Origin: Bacteroidales bacterium
Lineage (GTDB): Bacteria > Bacteroidota > Bacteroidia > Bacteroidales > UBA932
Reading direction: 5' to 3'
Length of the DNA stretch: 34,419 nt
Assembly (NCBI GenBank): GCA_024401945.1
Contig: JAKSKC010000004.1
Coordinates: forward strand, 1-34,419
The translations under genes were made by a program, and so were the position numbers. The notes below the pieces were generated by a model, which made no database searches, had not been told where the DNA came from, and saw only the letters and a program-made list of their open reading frames with translations. This document shows, piece after piece, positions 21,485 to 30,101 of the stretch (position 1 is the stretch's first letter; the number at the start of each line of letters is the position of its first letter).

Positions 21485-23536
21485 CTATCTGTTCTTCAAG
21501 ACAGTAGCACCGTCCCTGAAATCAACAACTATAGCTGAGTCCCTGACAATCTTCCCCTCGAGGATGTCAAGGGCCAGTTTGTTTACCAGTTCCCTCTGGA
21601 TCAGCCTCTTGACAGGCCTTGCCCCATATACCGGATCATAGCCGTTCACGGTCATGGCATCCTCGAACAGCGAGGTGTATTCAAGCTGCACGTTGTCAGC
21701 CGCCAGTTTGTCCTGAAGCAGCTTCATCTGGATGCGGACTATCTCCCTGATGTTCTCCATATTGAGGCTGTCGAAGCATACGATCTCGTCAATCCTGTTT
21801 ATGAACTCCGGTCTCATCCTCAGTTTAAGTTCATCCTCCTTGAGGTTGGATGTCATAATGAGGATTGTGTTCTTGAAGTCAACGGTACGTCCCTTGTTGT
21901 CGGTAAGTCTGCCGTCGTCAAGAACCTGGAGCAGCAGGTTGAAAACGTCCGGGTGGGCCTTTTCGATTTCGTCCAGGAGGACTACGGAGTACGGCTTGCG
22001 TCTTACCGCTTCGGTAAGCTGCCCTCCTTCATCGTATCCTACATATCCCGGAGGCGCTCCTATGAGCCTGGAAACCGTATGGCTTTCCTGATATTCGCTC
22101 ATATCTATGCGCGTCATCATCGATTCATCATTGAAGAGGAACTCTGAAAGCGCTTTCGCCAGTTCGGACTTGCCCACGCCGGTAGGACCCAGGAACAGGA
22201 AACTCCCTATAGGCCTGTGCTCGTTGCTCAATCCGGCCCTGTTGCGCCTTACAGCATCCGATACGGCCGATATGGCCTTCTCCTGGCCTACAACCCGCCT
22301 GTGCAGTTCGGATTCCATCCTGAGAAGTTTTTCCTTCTCGCTTTCCAGCATCCTGTTGACAGGAATGCCCGTCCAGCGCGCAACCACCTCGGCAATGTCC
22401 TCCGCAGTGACGGATTCGGTGATAAGGGGGTCCTTTATGGCGTTTTTCCTTGACGTGAGTTCTTCAATCCTGGAGTTTATGGCGGCCATCCTTCCATAGC
22501 GGATCTCTGCCACCCTGCCGTAGTCGCCAAGCCGTTCCGCCTGCTGCGCCTCAACCTCGCAGTCTTCCAGCTGCTGTCTTGATGACTGAAGCTCCGTCAG
22601 GATGGATTTCTCCTCCTCCCCGCGTCTGTTGAGCTGCTCGCGCTTTTTCTTGGCCTCTTCCAGCTCCCCGTTGAGCTTTTCAGCCTTGAGGCCGACGGCC
22701 TCCCTTTTGATAGCCTCCTTCTCTATCTCAAGCTGTCTGATACTTGAGTTCAGGATATCGATGGCTTCCGGTACCGAATTCATCTCCAGTCTCAGCTTTG
22801 CCGCAGCCTCATCCACAAGGTCGATCGCCTTGTCCGGGAGGAAACGGTTGCTGATATATCTGTGGGACAGGTTGACGGCCGCAATCAAAGCGTTGTCGTC
22901 TATCGATATCTTGTGATGGTTCTCATAGCGTCCCTTGAGTCCCCGCAGTATCGCTATGCTTTCCGCAGGGGTCGGTTCGTCCACCGGAACTTTCTGGAAC
23001 CTCCGTTCAAGAGCCTTGTCCTGTTCGAAATATTTCTGATACTCGTCGAGCGTGGTGCTTCCGATGGTGCGCAGTTCCCCACGCGCCAGAGCCGGTTTCA
23101 GGATGTTCGAGGCATCCATTGCACCGTTTGATCTTCCAGCACCTACAAGAGTATGTATCTCATCTATAAACAGGATTATATCACCGTCTGACTCAACTAC
23201 TTCTTTAACCACTCCCTTGAGCCTTTCCTCAAACTCTCCCTGATATTTTGCCCCCGCGATGAGAGCCCCCATATCGAGCGAGTATACTGTTTTGTCCTTG
23301 AGATTCTCCGGAACCTGGCCGTTGATTATCTTGTTTGCAATGCCTTCGCTTATGGCAGTCTTGCCAACGCCCGGCTCGCCGACAAGGATAGGGTTGTTCT
23401 TTGTCCTTCTGGACAGGATCTGCAGGACCCTCCTTATTTCATCGTCCCTTCCGATGACCGGGTCAAGCCTGCCCTTTGCCGCCTGCTCGTTCAGATTGAC
23501 GGCATACTTGTTCAAGAATTCAAATTTGTTTTCCAT
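21485..23536 (-). CDS. clpB: ClpB-type AAA+ disaggregase lacking the N domain
   Basis: 683 residues against about 860 for full-length ClpB. It begins at the D1 linker ([17 protein letters not shown]), so the ~150-residue N-terminal substrate-binding domain is missing. Two AAA+ modules are intact: Walker A GEPGVGKT at 53-60 and Walker B ILFIDE at 121-126 in D1; Walker A GPTGVGKS at 450-457 and VVLLDE in D2. A coiled-coil M domain (about 245-370) lies between them, so it is ClpB and not ClpA/ClpC. The stretch between MTSN (561-564) and RPEFINR is about 10 residues, shorter than usual. With DnaK it would extract proteins from aggregates. The ATG is well placed and no N-domain sequence is found upstream, so this is a designed short form or a gene truncation, not a mis-called start. 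Confidence 0.92.
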   Translation of the reverse strand: MENKFEFLNKYAVNLNEQAAKGRLDPVIGRDDEIRRVLQILSRRTKNNPILVGEPGVGKTAISEGIANKIINGQVPENLKDKTVYSLDMGALIAGAKYQGEFEERLKGVVKEVVESDGDIILFIDEIHTLVGAGRSNGAMDASNILKPALARGELRTIGSTTLDEYQKYFEQDKALERRFQKVPVDEPTPAESIAILRGLKGRYENHHKISIDDNALIAAVNLSHRYISNRFLPDKAIDLVDEAAAKLRLEMNSVPEAIDILNSSIRQLEIEKEAIKREAVGLKAEKLNGELEEAKKKREQLNRRGEEEKSILTELQSSRQQLEDCEVEAQQAERLGDYGRVAEIRYGRMAAINSRIEELTSRKNAIKDPLITESVTAEDIAEVVARWTGIPVNRMLESEKEKLLRMESELHRRVVGQEKAISAVSDAVRRNRAGLSNEHRPIGSFLFLGPTGVGKSELAKALSEFLFNDESMMTRIDMSEYQESHTVSRLIGAPPGYVGYDEGGQLTEAVRRKPYSVVLLDEIEKAHPDVFNLLLQVLDDGRLTDNKGRTVDFKNTILIMTSNLKEDELKLRMRPEFINRIDEIVCFDSLNMENIREIVRIQMKLLQDKLAADNVQLEYTSLFEDAMTVNGYDPVYGARPVKRLIQRELVNKLALDILEGKIVRDSAIVVDFRDGATVLKNR

Positions 23537-23585
23537 ATTAAGTTGCGTTTACTGTTTTCCTCCACTAAGTCAAATCCCATTCCAT

Positions 23586-23598
23586 TGACAATTTGTCA
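23586..23598. promoter_or_regulatory. Small palindrome upstream of clpB
   Basis: TGACAA-T-TTGTCA, 6-bp arms around one base, about 50 nt before the clpB ATG. It could be an operator for a dimeric regulator; no known heat-shock element such as CIRCE is seen. The 200-nt gap 23537-23736 holds otherwise only the hydrolase promoter. Confidence 0.3.
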
Positions 23599-23675
23599 CA
23601 TCCGTCCGGGATTGCAGGTCCCGCCATCAGCATTCCGGACAGGTTTGGTTCGAGCGGCAGAAAGTTGGCGGAAAG

Positions 23676-23707
23676 ATTGTATCATTGGAAATTTGAAGAT
23701 AACTTTG
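23676..23707 (+). promoter_or_regulatory. Promoter of the alpha/beta hydrolase gene
   Basis: ATTG at 23676-23679 as a near -33 box, a 20-nt spacer, then TAACTTTG at 23700-23707, an exact -7 box. The hydrolase ATG lies 29 nt downstream. Confidence 0.6.
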
Positions 23708-23736
23708 TCATATTCTGAAAAAGTATATTCAAGGGT

Positions 23737-24519
23737 ATGATGTCCAGTACTATGACCGTTCCTGAAAATGTCACCGTATTCGGCGGAGAGGGCAGGCCTC
23801 TGGTAATCCTTCCCGGTCTTTCCACCACCAGGATAGTCGGGAAGACCGCTGCACTCAGCAGGGTCTTCAGTGAATTCACCGATGACGGATTCGAGGTTTT
23901 CCTTATGGACAGGAAGGCTGTCATACCCGACGGATACACCACCAGAGACCTTGCCGAAGATGCGTTTTCGGATATGCAGGCGCTTGGGATCGGCAAGGCC
24001 GACGTAATCGGACTCTCTCAGGGAGGAATGATAGCCCAATATCTCGGAATCCTTCACCCTGAATCAATTAACAAAATTGTTATAGGCTCTTCTATGGCAT
24101 TTCAGAACCCTGTCTCGCGAAAAGTCTTGGGAAATTGGATAAATCTGACCCGGGAGAAGCGGTACAGGGAACTGAATCTTGACATCTTCGGAAAACTCTA
24201 CTCCGAAGAATATTATGCCGCCAACAGGGAACTCTTCGAAAGGGCTGCCGGCGTCCTGGTCCCGGACGGAGACGGGCGGTTCATCAACCTTGCCACCGCC
24301 TGCCTGGAACACGACGCCTCCGCTGAACTCGGAAGAATAGGATGCTCCGTTCTCGTAGTGGGCGCGGAGAAGGACAATGTCCTGACCTGTCAGGCATCCA
24401 GGGACCTGGCGGAGCTCATCGGTTGCGAATGCTTCATTTTCAGGAATTACGGTCATGCCGTGTATGATGAAACTCCTGAATTCTATAGAAAAGCGCACTC
24501 GTTCCTTTTGCAAAATTAA
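23737..24519 (+). CDS. Alpha/beta-fold hydrolase
   Basis: 260 residues, no signal peptide. The order of motifs is that of the alpha/beta hydrolase fold: oxyanion region VILPGLS, nucleophile elbow GLSQGG (GxSxG), acid VVGAEKDNV and histidine YGHAVYDE near the C-terminus. The family includes esterases, lipases and C-C hydrolases; no substrate is indicated. Two ATG codons stand together at 23737 and 23740, and the first follows a good promoter. The next gene starts 17 nt later on the same strand. Confidence 0.82.
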   Translation: MMSSTMTVPENVTVFGGEGRPLVILPGLSTTRIVGKTAALSRVFSEFTDDGFEVFLMDRKAVIPDGYTTRDLAEDAFSDMQALGIGKADVIGLSQGGMIAQYLGILHPESINKIVIGSSMAFQNPVSRKVLGNWINLTREKRYRELNLDIFGKLYSEEYYAANRELFERAAGVLVPDGDGRFINLATACLEHDASAELGRIGCSVLVVGAEKDNVLTCQASRDLAELIGCECFIFRNYGHAVYDETPEFYRKAHSFLLQN

Positions 24520-24536
24520 TTTAATCAACGATACAA

Positions 24537-26276
24537 ATGAAAAGAGCTATCTCATTGATAAGCATATTGTTCATCACATTGAACATTTGTGCCTTCGAAA
24601 GGGAGCCGATATGGCGCTCCTCCAAGATGCCTGACAGCCAGCCTCATCAGATTGCGGCTATGACCGATGAATCGAACGCTGAAGGATTCGTCCCGGAAAA
24701 GCACCGCATACCGTATCTTGAATGGTTCGATGCACCGGCCGAGGAGGTTAGGAACGGTGCCTGCATGATACTTATTTCGGGGGGCGCTTACAACAGCTGC
24801 TGCGATGTCAAGCACGTCCGCAACTGGAGGGAGGCGCTGACAAGGGAAGGCGTACAGTGCGTCAATTTCGTATACCGTACACCCAGGCCGGAAGGCATCC
24901 CTTTCTGGCAGACTGCCTGGGAGGATGGCCAGAGGGCTGTAAGGATGGTACGCAGCGAGGCTGCAAAGAGGGGATTCGACCCGGAAAAGATCGGTGTCGT
25001 ATCGATGTCGGCGGGATCCCACCTCGCCCTTCTCCTTGCCACCAGTTCCCAGACCCCGGCCTATGAGCCTGCGGACAGACTTGACAGGGAAGTGCCGTGT
25101 CACATCAACTGGGCTGTAATCAATGCTCCGGCATACGTCACGACGGACAGTTACGGTGATTCATCCTCAAGGGAGGGATATGGTCCCGACGTGAAATTGT
25201 CCGATATCTTCAAATTCGACAGCAAGACCTGTCCGATATCCCTTCACCACGGTGGCCTGGACCCATATTCTCCTAATGGTTCTACGCTGATTTACAGGCA
25301 GCTGCGCAGGATGCACATACCTGCCGAGCTCCATCTCTATCCCGACAGGGGACACGGTGTCTACGGTTTCGAGAGGGGAATCGAGTTCATGCGCCAGATG
25401 GGCTATCTCGGAACTCCGGCGGAGGAGGTCCTCCTGGAGTCACGCTTCAGCTCGGATGATGCAAGGGCTGAATTGATAAGGGAGAGCATATGGCCGGAGG
25501 GCCGTATGCCGGACCGTCAGGACAACCAGTGCGAGCCGTATATAGAATGGCATCTCCCGAAGGTGCTGAAGACCACTGCGATACAGATCATCTACTCCGG
25601 AGGCGGATATAACGGAAACTCCCCGGAAAGTTTCGAAGTAGCCCCGGTAAGAAGGTATCTCAACGAACTCGGAATGACCGTCGTTACAATGAAGTACCGT
25701 ACCCCGCGTCCTTCAGCGGAAAGCGGACTGGCAAAACATACCACTGCCTGGCAGGACCTGCAGAGGGCGGTCAGGGTGGTACGCAGCGAGGCCGCCTCAC
25801 GCGGACTTGACCCTGACAGGATCGGTATCATGGGCAGCTCGGCCGGAGGACATCTCACGGTTATGGGCGTCACATCGTCCCGACACCGCTCATACCGTCC
25901 GATAGACGGGATTGACAAGATTCCTTGCAATGTCCAGTGGGGAGTCGGGATTTATCCGGCCTATACCCTGACCGACGGCGCTGACGGCTACAATTCGGAG
26001 GGAGGCAACGAGGACAATGACACCCTTGTCGGTGAATTCGCGTTCGACCTGGATACGGCTCCGATGATAATGATCCACGGTGACGCAGACGGTTACGCAT
26101 CGATGGGCTCGGTGAAGATATGGGAGAAGATGCGCAGTATGGGAATCCAGAGCGAGCTCCATACCCTTGCGCTCAGGCAGCACTGCTTCCACAATACGGC
26201 ATCCCCGGGGACCGGGAGCTACACTTTCATCGAGAGAATCTCCGACTTCCTCAGGGAGAAGGGATTCCTGAAGTAG
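24537..26276 (+). CDS. Exported tandem alpha/beta hydrolase (two esterase domains, BD-FAE-like)
   Basis: 579 residues. A signal peptide (ISLISILFITLNICAF) is followed by two copies of the same ~270-residue domain, each beginning with a W-x(4-5)-MPD segment and a YLEW/YIEW motif. Domain 1 has nucleophile S158 (SMSAGSH), D242 (HHGGLDP) and H273 (DRGHGVYG). Domain 2 has S435 (MGSSAGGH), D516 or D518 (HGDADGY) and a histidine in RQHCFHN (549/552). Both also share AWEDGQRAV/AWQDLQRAV and RMVRSEAA/RVVRSEAA blocks, so an internal duplication is clear. The fold resembles secreted acetyl- and feruloyl-type esterases that strip side groups from xylan or other glycans, which fits the GH9 and GH20 enzymes in the window; the substrate is inferred. 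Confidence 0.85.
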   Translation: MKRAISLISILFITLNICAFEREPIWRSSKMPDSQPHQIAAMTDESNAEGFVPEKHRIPYLEWFDAPAEEVRNGACMILISGGAYNSCCDVKHVRNWREALTREGVQCVNFVYRTPRPEGIPFWQTAWEDGQRAVRMVRSEAAKRGFDPEKIGVVSMSAGSHLALLLATSSQTPAYEPADRLDREVPCHINWAVINAPAYVTTDSYGDSSSREGYGPDVKLSDIFKFDSKTCPISLHHGGLDPYSPNGSTLIYRQLRRMHIPAELHLYPDRGHGVYGFERGIEFMRQMGYLGTPAEEVLLESRFSSDDARAELIRESIWPEGRMPDRQDNQCEPYIEWHLPKVLKTTAIQIIYSGGGYNGNSPESFEVAPVRRYLNELGMTVVTMKYRTPRPSAESGLAKHTTAWQDLQRAVRVVRSEAASRGLDPDRIGIMGSSAGGHLTVMGVTSSRHRSYRPIDGIDKIPCNVQWGVGIYPAYTLTDGADGYNSEGGNEDNDTLVGEFAFDLDTAPMIMIHGDADGYASMGSVKIWEKMRSMGIQSELHTLALRQHCFHNTASPGTGSYTFIERISDFLREKGFLK

Positions 26277-26311
26277 GACATTTACAGTTGTACAAATAAA
26301 AAGGAAAGATT

Positions 26312-27172
26312 ATGAGACTTGACGGAAGACGCGAAAGTACGAACGTTGACGACAGGAGAGGACGCGGCGGCGTCGCAAAGGCAGGCGGCCTCGGGCTGGG
26401 AGGTTTGATCGTTGTCGGAATCATCACACTGCTTCTCGGAGGGAATCCTGCGGATGTGATAAACACTGTGGGATCGATGCAGAGCGCTGAAAGCGCGGCA
26501 AATTACGTTCCTTCACAGGAAGAGGAGGAGCTGGCTGTATTCGCCAAGCGGATTCTTGCCGGAACAGAGGATGTATGGTCTGCTGTTTTCGCACAGTATG
26601 GAAAGACATATGCCCCCCCGAGACTTGTACTGTTCTCCAACAGCGTGCAGTCAGGCTGCGGCGGTGCCACCTCGCAGTCAGGTCCGTTCTACTGCAGCGC
26701 CGACCACAGCGTATACCTTGACCTGTCATTCTTCACCTCGATGAAGAAGCAGATAGGTGCTGACGGTGATTTCGCATACGCCTATGTCATCGCCCACGAG
26801 GTCGGCCACCACGTGCAGTACCTTCTCGGAATACTGGATGACGCCCACGCCAAAATGAGCAGGTCAAGTGAGAAGGAAAGCAACAGGATCAGTGTAAGGC
26901 TTGAACTTCAGGCTGATTTCCTTGCCGGTGTCTGGGCCCATCACGACAACGAGATGTTCGGTTCGATAGAGGACGGGGACGTGGAGGAAGGACTTGCCGT
27001 GGCCTCCAAGATAGGGGATGACTACCTGCAGAAGCAGGCCTACGGATATACGGTGCCCGACGCATTCAACCACGGCACTTCAGCACAGCGTTCGAGATGG
27101 CTTAAAAAAGGTATCGCCACCGGCGATATCAACCAGGGCGATACTTTCTCAGTGAATTATAACAGCCTGTAA
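26312..27172 (+). CDS. Neutral zinc metallopeptidase (YpfJ family)
   Basis: 286 residues, with the family layout: RLDGRRES opening, an Arg/Gly-rich linker, one membrane segment (GGLIVVGIITLLLGG, 30-44), then the peptidase domain outside the membrane. The zinc motif HEVGHH is at 162-167 and the conserved RLELQADFLAGVW, carrying the third ligand, at about 196-208. Paired cysteines (116, 128) lie in the SGCGGATSQSGPFYC segment. The physiological substrate of this family is unknown. The start has a Shine-Dalgarno-like AAGGAAA 4 nt upstream. The stop is back-to-back with the stop of the convergent GH20 gene inside a perfect palindrome. Confidence 0.93.
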   Translation: MRLDGRRESTNVDDRRGRGGVAKAGGLGLGGLIVVGIITLLLGGNPADVINTVGSMQSAESAANYVPSQEEEELAVFAKRILAGTEDVWSAVFAQYGKTYAPPRLVLFSNSVQSGCGGATSQSGPFYCSADHSVYLDLSFFTSMKKQIGADGDFAYAYVIAHEVGHHVQYLLGILDDAHAKMSRSSEKESNRISVRLELQADFLAGVWAHHDNEMFGSIEDGDVEEGLAVASKIGDDYLQKQAYGYTVPDAFNHGTSAQRSRWLKKGIATGDINQGDTFSVNYNSL

Positions 27173-27179
27173 TTACAGG
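27166..27179. repeat. Perfect 14-bp palindrome holding two convergent stop codons
   Basis: CCTGTAATTACAGG. The TAA of the plus gene (27170-27172) and of the minus gene (27173-27175) are adjacent at its centre, and both genes end with the codons CTG TAA. There is no T run, so it is not a standard terminator. Confidence 0.7.
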
Positions 27180-29206
27180 ACCACTATTTCATCGAGGAAT
27201 ATCCATCCTCCGAATTTTCCGCGTTCTGTCTTCAGTCTGACGTAGCGTACGTCGACCGGGTCGAAGTCCGCGGATTTTTCTATGAATTCGACCTTTGTCC
27301 CCCTCTGTGAAGGGATGGTGACGTGGATGGTAGCAGGCTTCTCCGCAGGTGATTCCGTCCTCGGAGCGCCCCTCCTGTCGTGTTCCGGCACAGGCCGCCC
27401 GTCCACAAGTTCCGCCACGGTGCGGAAGTTGATACCGTCTTCTGAAACCTCGAAGCGGGTGAGGGCTGGAGCGTGCATCTCAAAGCCTTTTTCATAGAAA
27501 TCGGCACCGATGTGCCTTACGGTCTTAAGACATCCCAGGTCAACCGTCACTTCAATGTTGCCCAGGAAGCCCTGCCAACGGTCATCCCTGTAGCTCCATC
27601 CGCCTCTGAGCCCGTCAGTGAAGGTGCCCTCGCCGGCGGCCGGATAGCTGCGCCATTTGCAGCCGTTGTCATATGTAACCTTGCAGCCCTTCGCGAGATG
27701 CTCCACCGGTATGCTGTACTCAGGACGGTTGCCGGCTTCGGTGCTGAGGTCGAATACCGAATAGCCCTCCTCCTTCATCCTCTCATTCACCTTGAGCGCC
27801 CTTTCACGGAACTCGGTGTATCCTTTCTTGTTCTCCGGCCTTGTCCAGCCTATTTCGGCGATTGCCAGCCCCCTTGGCCAGGTCATATATTCCGCATAGG
27901 CGTCAGAAACTATATATTCCGACCAGAGGTTGGCCTGAACCCCTATTATGTGCTTCGGGTCCGGGATGTCCTCGGTAGGGTTGTATCCGTAAATCTTCTC
28001 GAGAGGCAGGTATACCCCGTAGGCGGCCGGTTCCTTGTCCGGCTTGTCCTGCGCCGCATCGATGTAACAGTACTTGGCCGGCGTCATTATCGCGTTGTGG
28101 CCGAGTTCCGTGGCCTTGCTGCCGCCTTCCACGCCCCTCCACGACATTACCGTGGCGTTCGGTGCGAGACCTCCCTGGAGTATCTCGTCCCATCCTATGA
28201 TATGGCGTCCCCGGCTTTCAACGAAGCGTTCGATACGGCTGATCGTATAGCTCTGAAGCTCCTCCACATCCTTGAGCCCCTCCTCCTGCATCCTTCTCCT
28301 GCAGTCCGGGCATTCGCTCCAGGCCCTCTTGTTGACCTCGTCACCTCCTATATGTATGTACTTCGAAGGAAACATGTCGATGACCTCTCCGAGAACCTTC
28401 TCGATGAATCTGAAAGTCTCCTCCTTCCCGGGACAAAGCGCGTTGTTCTCGTAAGGAATGCCTGAACAGCTTAACTGCGGGTACACTGCACATACTTCCC
28501 TGCTGTGTCCGGGGAGGTCTATCTCAGGGACGATGTCAACGTGCCTTTCCGCGGCATACAGCACGATTTCGTGCACGTCCTCCTTGGTGAGGAAGCCTCC
28601 GAATCCGTGTTCGCTGTCAGAGTATTTCCTGTCGGAACGTCTCCAATCGTTGTTGAACTGTATCGGACGCCAGGCAGCCACCTCGGTGAGCAGGGGATAG
28701 GAGGATATCTCTATGCGCCATCCTTCGGAATCGCACAGATGGAGGTGAAGCCGGTTAAGCTTCACCTTCGCCATCGCATCAATCTGTTTCATTATGAACT
28801 CCTTGTCCCTGAAGTGCCTGGATATGTCCAGGTGAAGTCCACGGTACGGGAATCTCGGTTCATCCTTTATCGTGCAGCAGTCAACCTCCCACTCTTTGTC
28901 CTCGAGGCTGCCGAGAGGCACTCCGCTCATCTGGCTCAGGGTCTGCAGCGCGTAGTAGAGGCCGGATGCATCGGAACTCTGCACCTTTATCCCGCGTCTG
29001 CCGATCCTGATGTTGTATCCCTCCTTCGCGATTCCGGCTTTGTTGATGAACTTTATCTCAGCGCCTGCCGGGTGATGATAGACTCCGGATGAAACTTTGA
29101 CACTCTGTGGTTTAGGAAGCACGTTGTCGTAACTTCCGGCAAAGGCTGCTGTGGCCACCAGAGTGAGGGCGGATGCCACAAGGCATTTGATGAAAGGTCT
29201 TTTCAT
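27173..29206 (-). CDS. Exported GH20 beta-N-acetylhexosaminidase with C-terminal F5/8-type domain
   Basis: 677 residues. Signal peptide 1-23 (cleavage near AFA-GS), GH20b N-terminal domain about 25-115, and the GH20 TIM barrel about 118-470 with FPYRGLHLDISRHF, LHLHLCDSEGWR and the catalytic pair in HIGGDE (D289 stabiliser, E290 acid). About residues 520-677 look like a discoidin/F5-8 type C sugar-binding module (VTVDLGCLKTVRHIGADFYE, FEVSEDGINF). The enzyme removes terminal GlcNAc or GalNAc from glycans, mucin or chitin-type chains in the periplasm or at the surface. The ATG at 29206 starts the signal peptide; an imperfect -7 box (TACAATTTG on the minus strand) lies about 10 nt upstream. Confidence 0.94.
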   Translation of the reverse strand: MKRPFIKCLVASALTLVATAAFAGSYDNVLPKPQSVKVSSGVYHHPAGAEIKFINKAGIAKEGYNIRIGRRGIKVQSSDASGLYYALQTLSQMSGVPLGSLEDKEWEVDCCTIKDEPRFPYRGLHLDISRHFRDKEFIMKQIDAMAKVKLNRLHLHLCDSEGWRIEISSYPLLTEVAAWRPIQFNNDWRRSDRKYSDSEHGFGGFLTKEDVHEIVLYAAERHVDIVPEIDLPGHSREVCAVYPQLSCSGIPYENNALCPGKEETFRFIEKVLGEVIDMFPSKYIHIGGDEVNKRAWSECPDCRRRMQEEGLKDVEELQSYTISRIERFVESRGRHIIGWDEILQGGLAPNATVMSWRGVEGGSKATELGHNAIMTPAKYCYIDAAQDKPDKEPAAYGVYLPLEKIYGYNPTEDIPDPKHIIGVQANLWSEYIVSDAYAEYMTWPRGLAIAEIGWTRPENKKGYTEFRERALKVNERMKEEGYSVFDLSTEAGNRPEYSIPVEHLAKGCKVTYDNGCKWRSYPAAGEGTFTDGLRGGWSYRDDRWQGFLGNIEVTVDLGCLKTVRHIGADFYEKGFEMHAPALTRFEVSEDGINFRTVAELVDGRPVPEHDRRGAPRTESPAEKPATIHVTIPSQRGTKVEFIEKSADFDPVDVRYVRLKTERGKFGGWIFLDEIVVL

Positions 29207-29265
29207 ATATTTTCAAATTGTACCCGCAATTTAGCAATTCTTATCAAAGCTGCTTCAATTTTTCT

Positions 29266-29273
29266 TAAATTTG
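29266..29273 (+). promoter_or_regulatory. -7 box for the metallo-beta-lactamase-fold gene
   Basis: TAAATTTG, an exact TAnnTTTG match ending 7 nt before the ATG at 29281, again predicting a leaderless or very short leader. Confidence 0.5.
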
Positions 29274-29280
29274 CGCTGAT

Positions 29281-30093
29281 ATGACAATTACCGTTCTCTC
29301 TGACAATATAAGCTGCGGTTCCCTGGAAGGGGAGTGGGGGCTTTCTTTTTACATTGAATACAAAGGGGGCATCTATCTGCTGGATACAGGCGCTTCGGAC
29401 AAGTTCATCTCCAACGCCTCCGCCCTCGGGACCGATATCGCCGACGTTGATGCGGCCGTCCTTTCCCACGCCCATTACGACCATTCCTCCGGGATGCGCG
29501 CTTTCTTCGCCATCAACGGGAAGGCGGATTTTTATGTCAGCCGTGATGCGGGGGAGGACTGCTATGCCGGATGGCGTTTCATAAGCCGCTATATCGGGAT
29601 TCCCAAGGGCATACTCACTGAGTTCGGCGGGAGGATAAAAAGGACTTCCGCCGTGACGGAAATCGCCGACGGCGTCTTTACCCTTGCCCATTCAACCCCG
29701 GGACTGGACAGGACAGGCAGAAGGTCTCATATGTATGTGCGCCGTGGCCTCCTGTGGAAAGTGGACGACTTCTCGCACGAACAAAGCTTGATATTCAGAA
29801 CAGAAAACGGAATTGTTATATTCAATAGCTGCTCACATTCCGGACCTGGGGTGATAGTTGATGAGGTGAGAAGGGCTTTCCCGGGTGAAAACATATACGC
29901 CTATATCGGAGGACTGCATCTGTACAGGATGAACGAGGCCCGGATAAGGAAGGTCGCCGGCATCATCAGGGAAACCGGAGTGAAGAGGATATATACCGGG
30001 CACTGCACGGGTGACAGGGCCTACGGAATCCTGCGAGAAGAGCTCGCTGACACAATAGAGCAGTTCCGCTGCGGGATGAAAATAAACCTGTAG
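29281..30093 (+). CDS. Metallo-beta-lactamase-fold hydrolase (COG1237-like)
   Basis: 270 residues, cytoplasmic. The zinc motif HAHYDH is at 63-68, preceded by LLDTGAS (D35) and followed by FNSCSHSGPG and YIGGLHLYR, and YTGHCTGDRAYG near the end. This arrangement matches the MBL subgroup annotated with 7,8-dihydropterin-6-methyl-4-(beta-D-ribofuranosyl)aminobenzene-5'-phosphate synthase, but most bacterial members have no proven function and a hydrolase of another small ester is equally possible. It is a single-gene unit between divergent GH20 and convergent mscS (8 nt between stops). Confidence 0.85.
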   Translation: MTITVLSDNISCGSLEGEWGLSFYIEYKGGIYLLDTGASDKFISNASALGTDIADVDAAVLSHAHYDHSSGMRAFFAINGKADFYVSRDAGEDCYAGWRFISRYIGIPKGILTEFGGRIKRTSAVTEIADGVFTLAHSTPGLDRTGRRSHMYVRRGLLWKVDDFSHEQSLIFRTENGIVIFNSCSHSGPGVIVDEVRRAFPGENIYAYIGGLHLYRMNEARIRKVAGIIRETGVKRIYTGHCTGDRAYGILREELADTIEQFRCGMKINL

Positions 30094-30101
30094 AGTGAAC
30101 G

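Noticed and set aside
27473..28465. 330-codon open frame on the plus strand
   Set aside because: It is antisense to the GH20 catalytic domain, has no family features and no promoter or ribosome site of its own.
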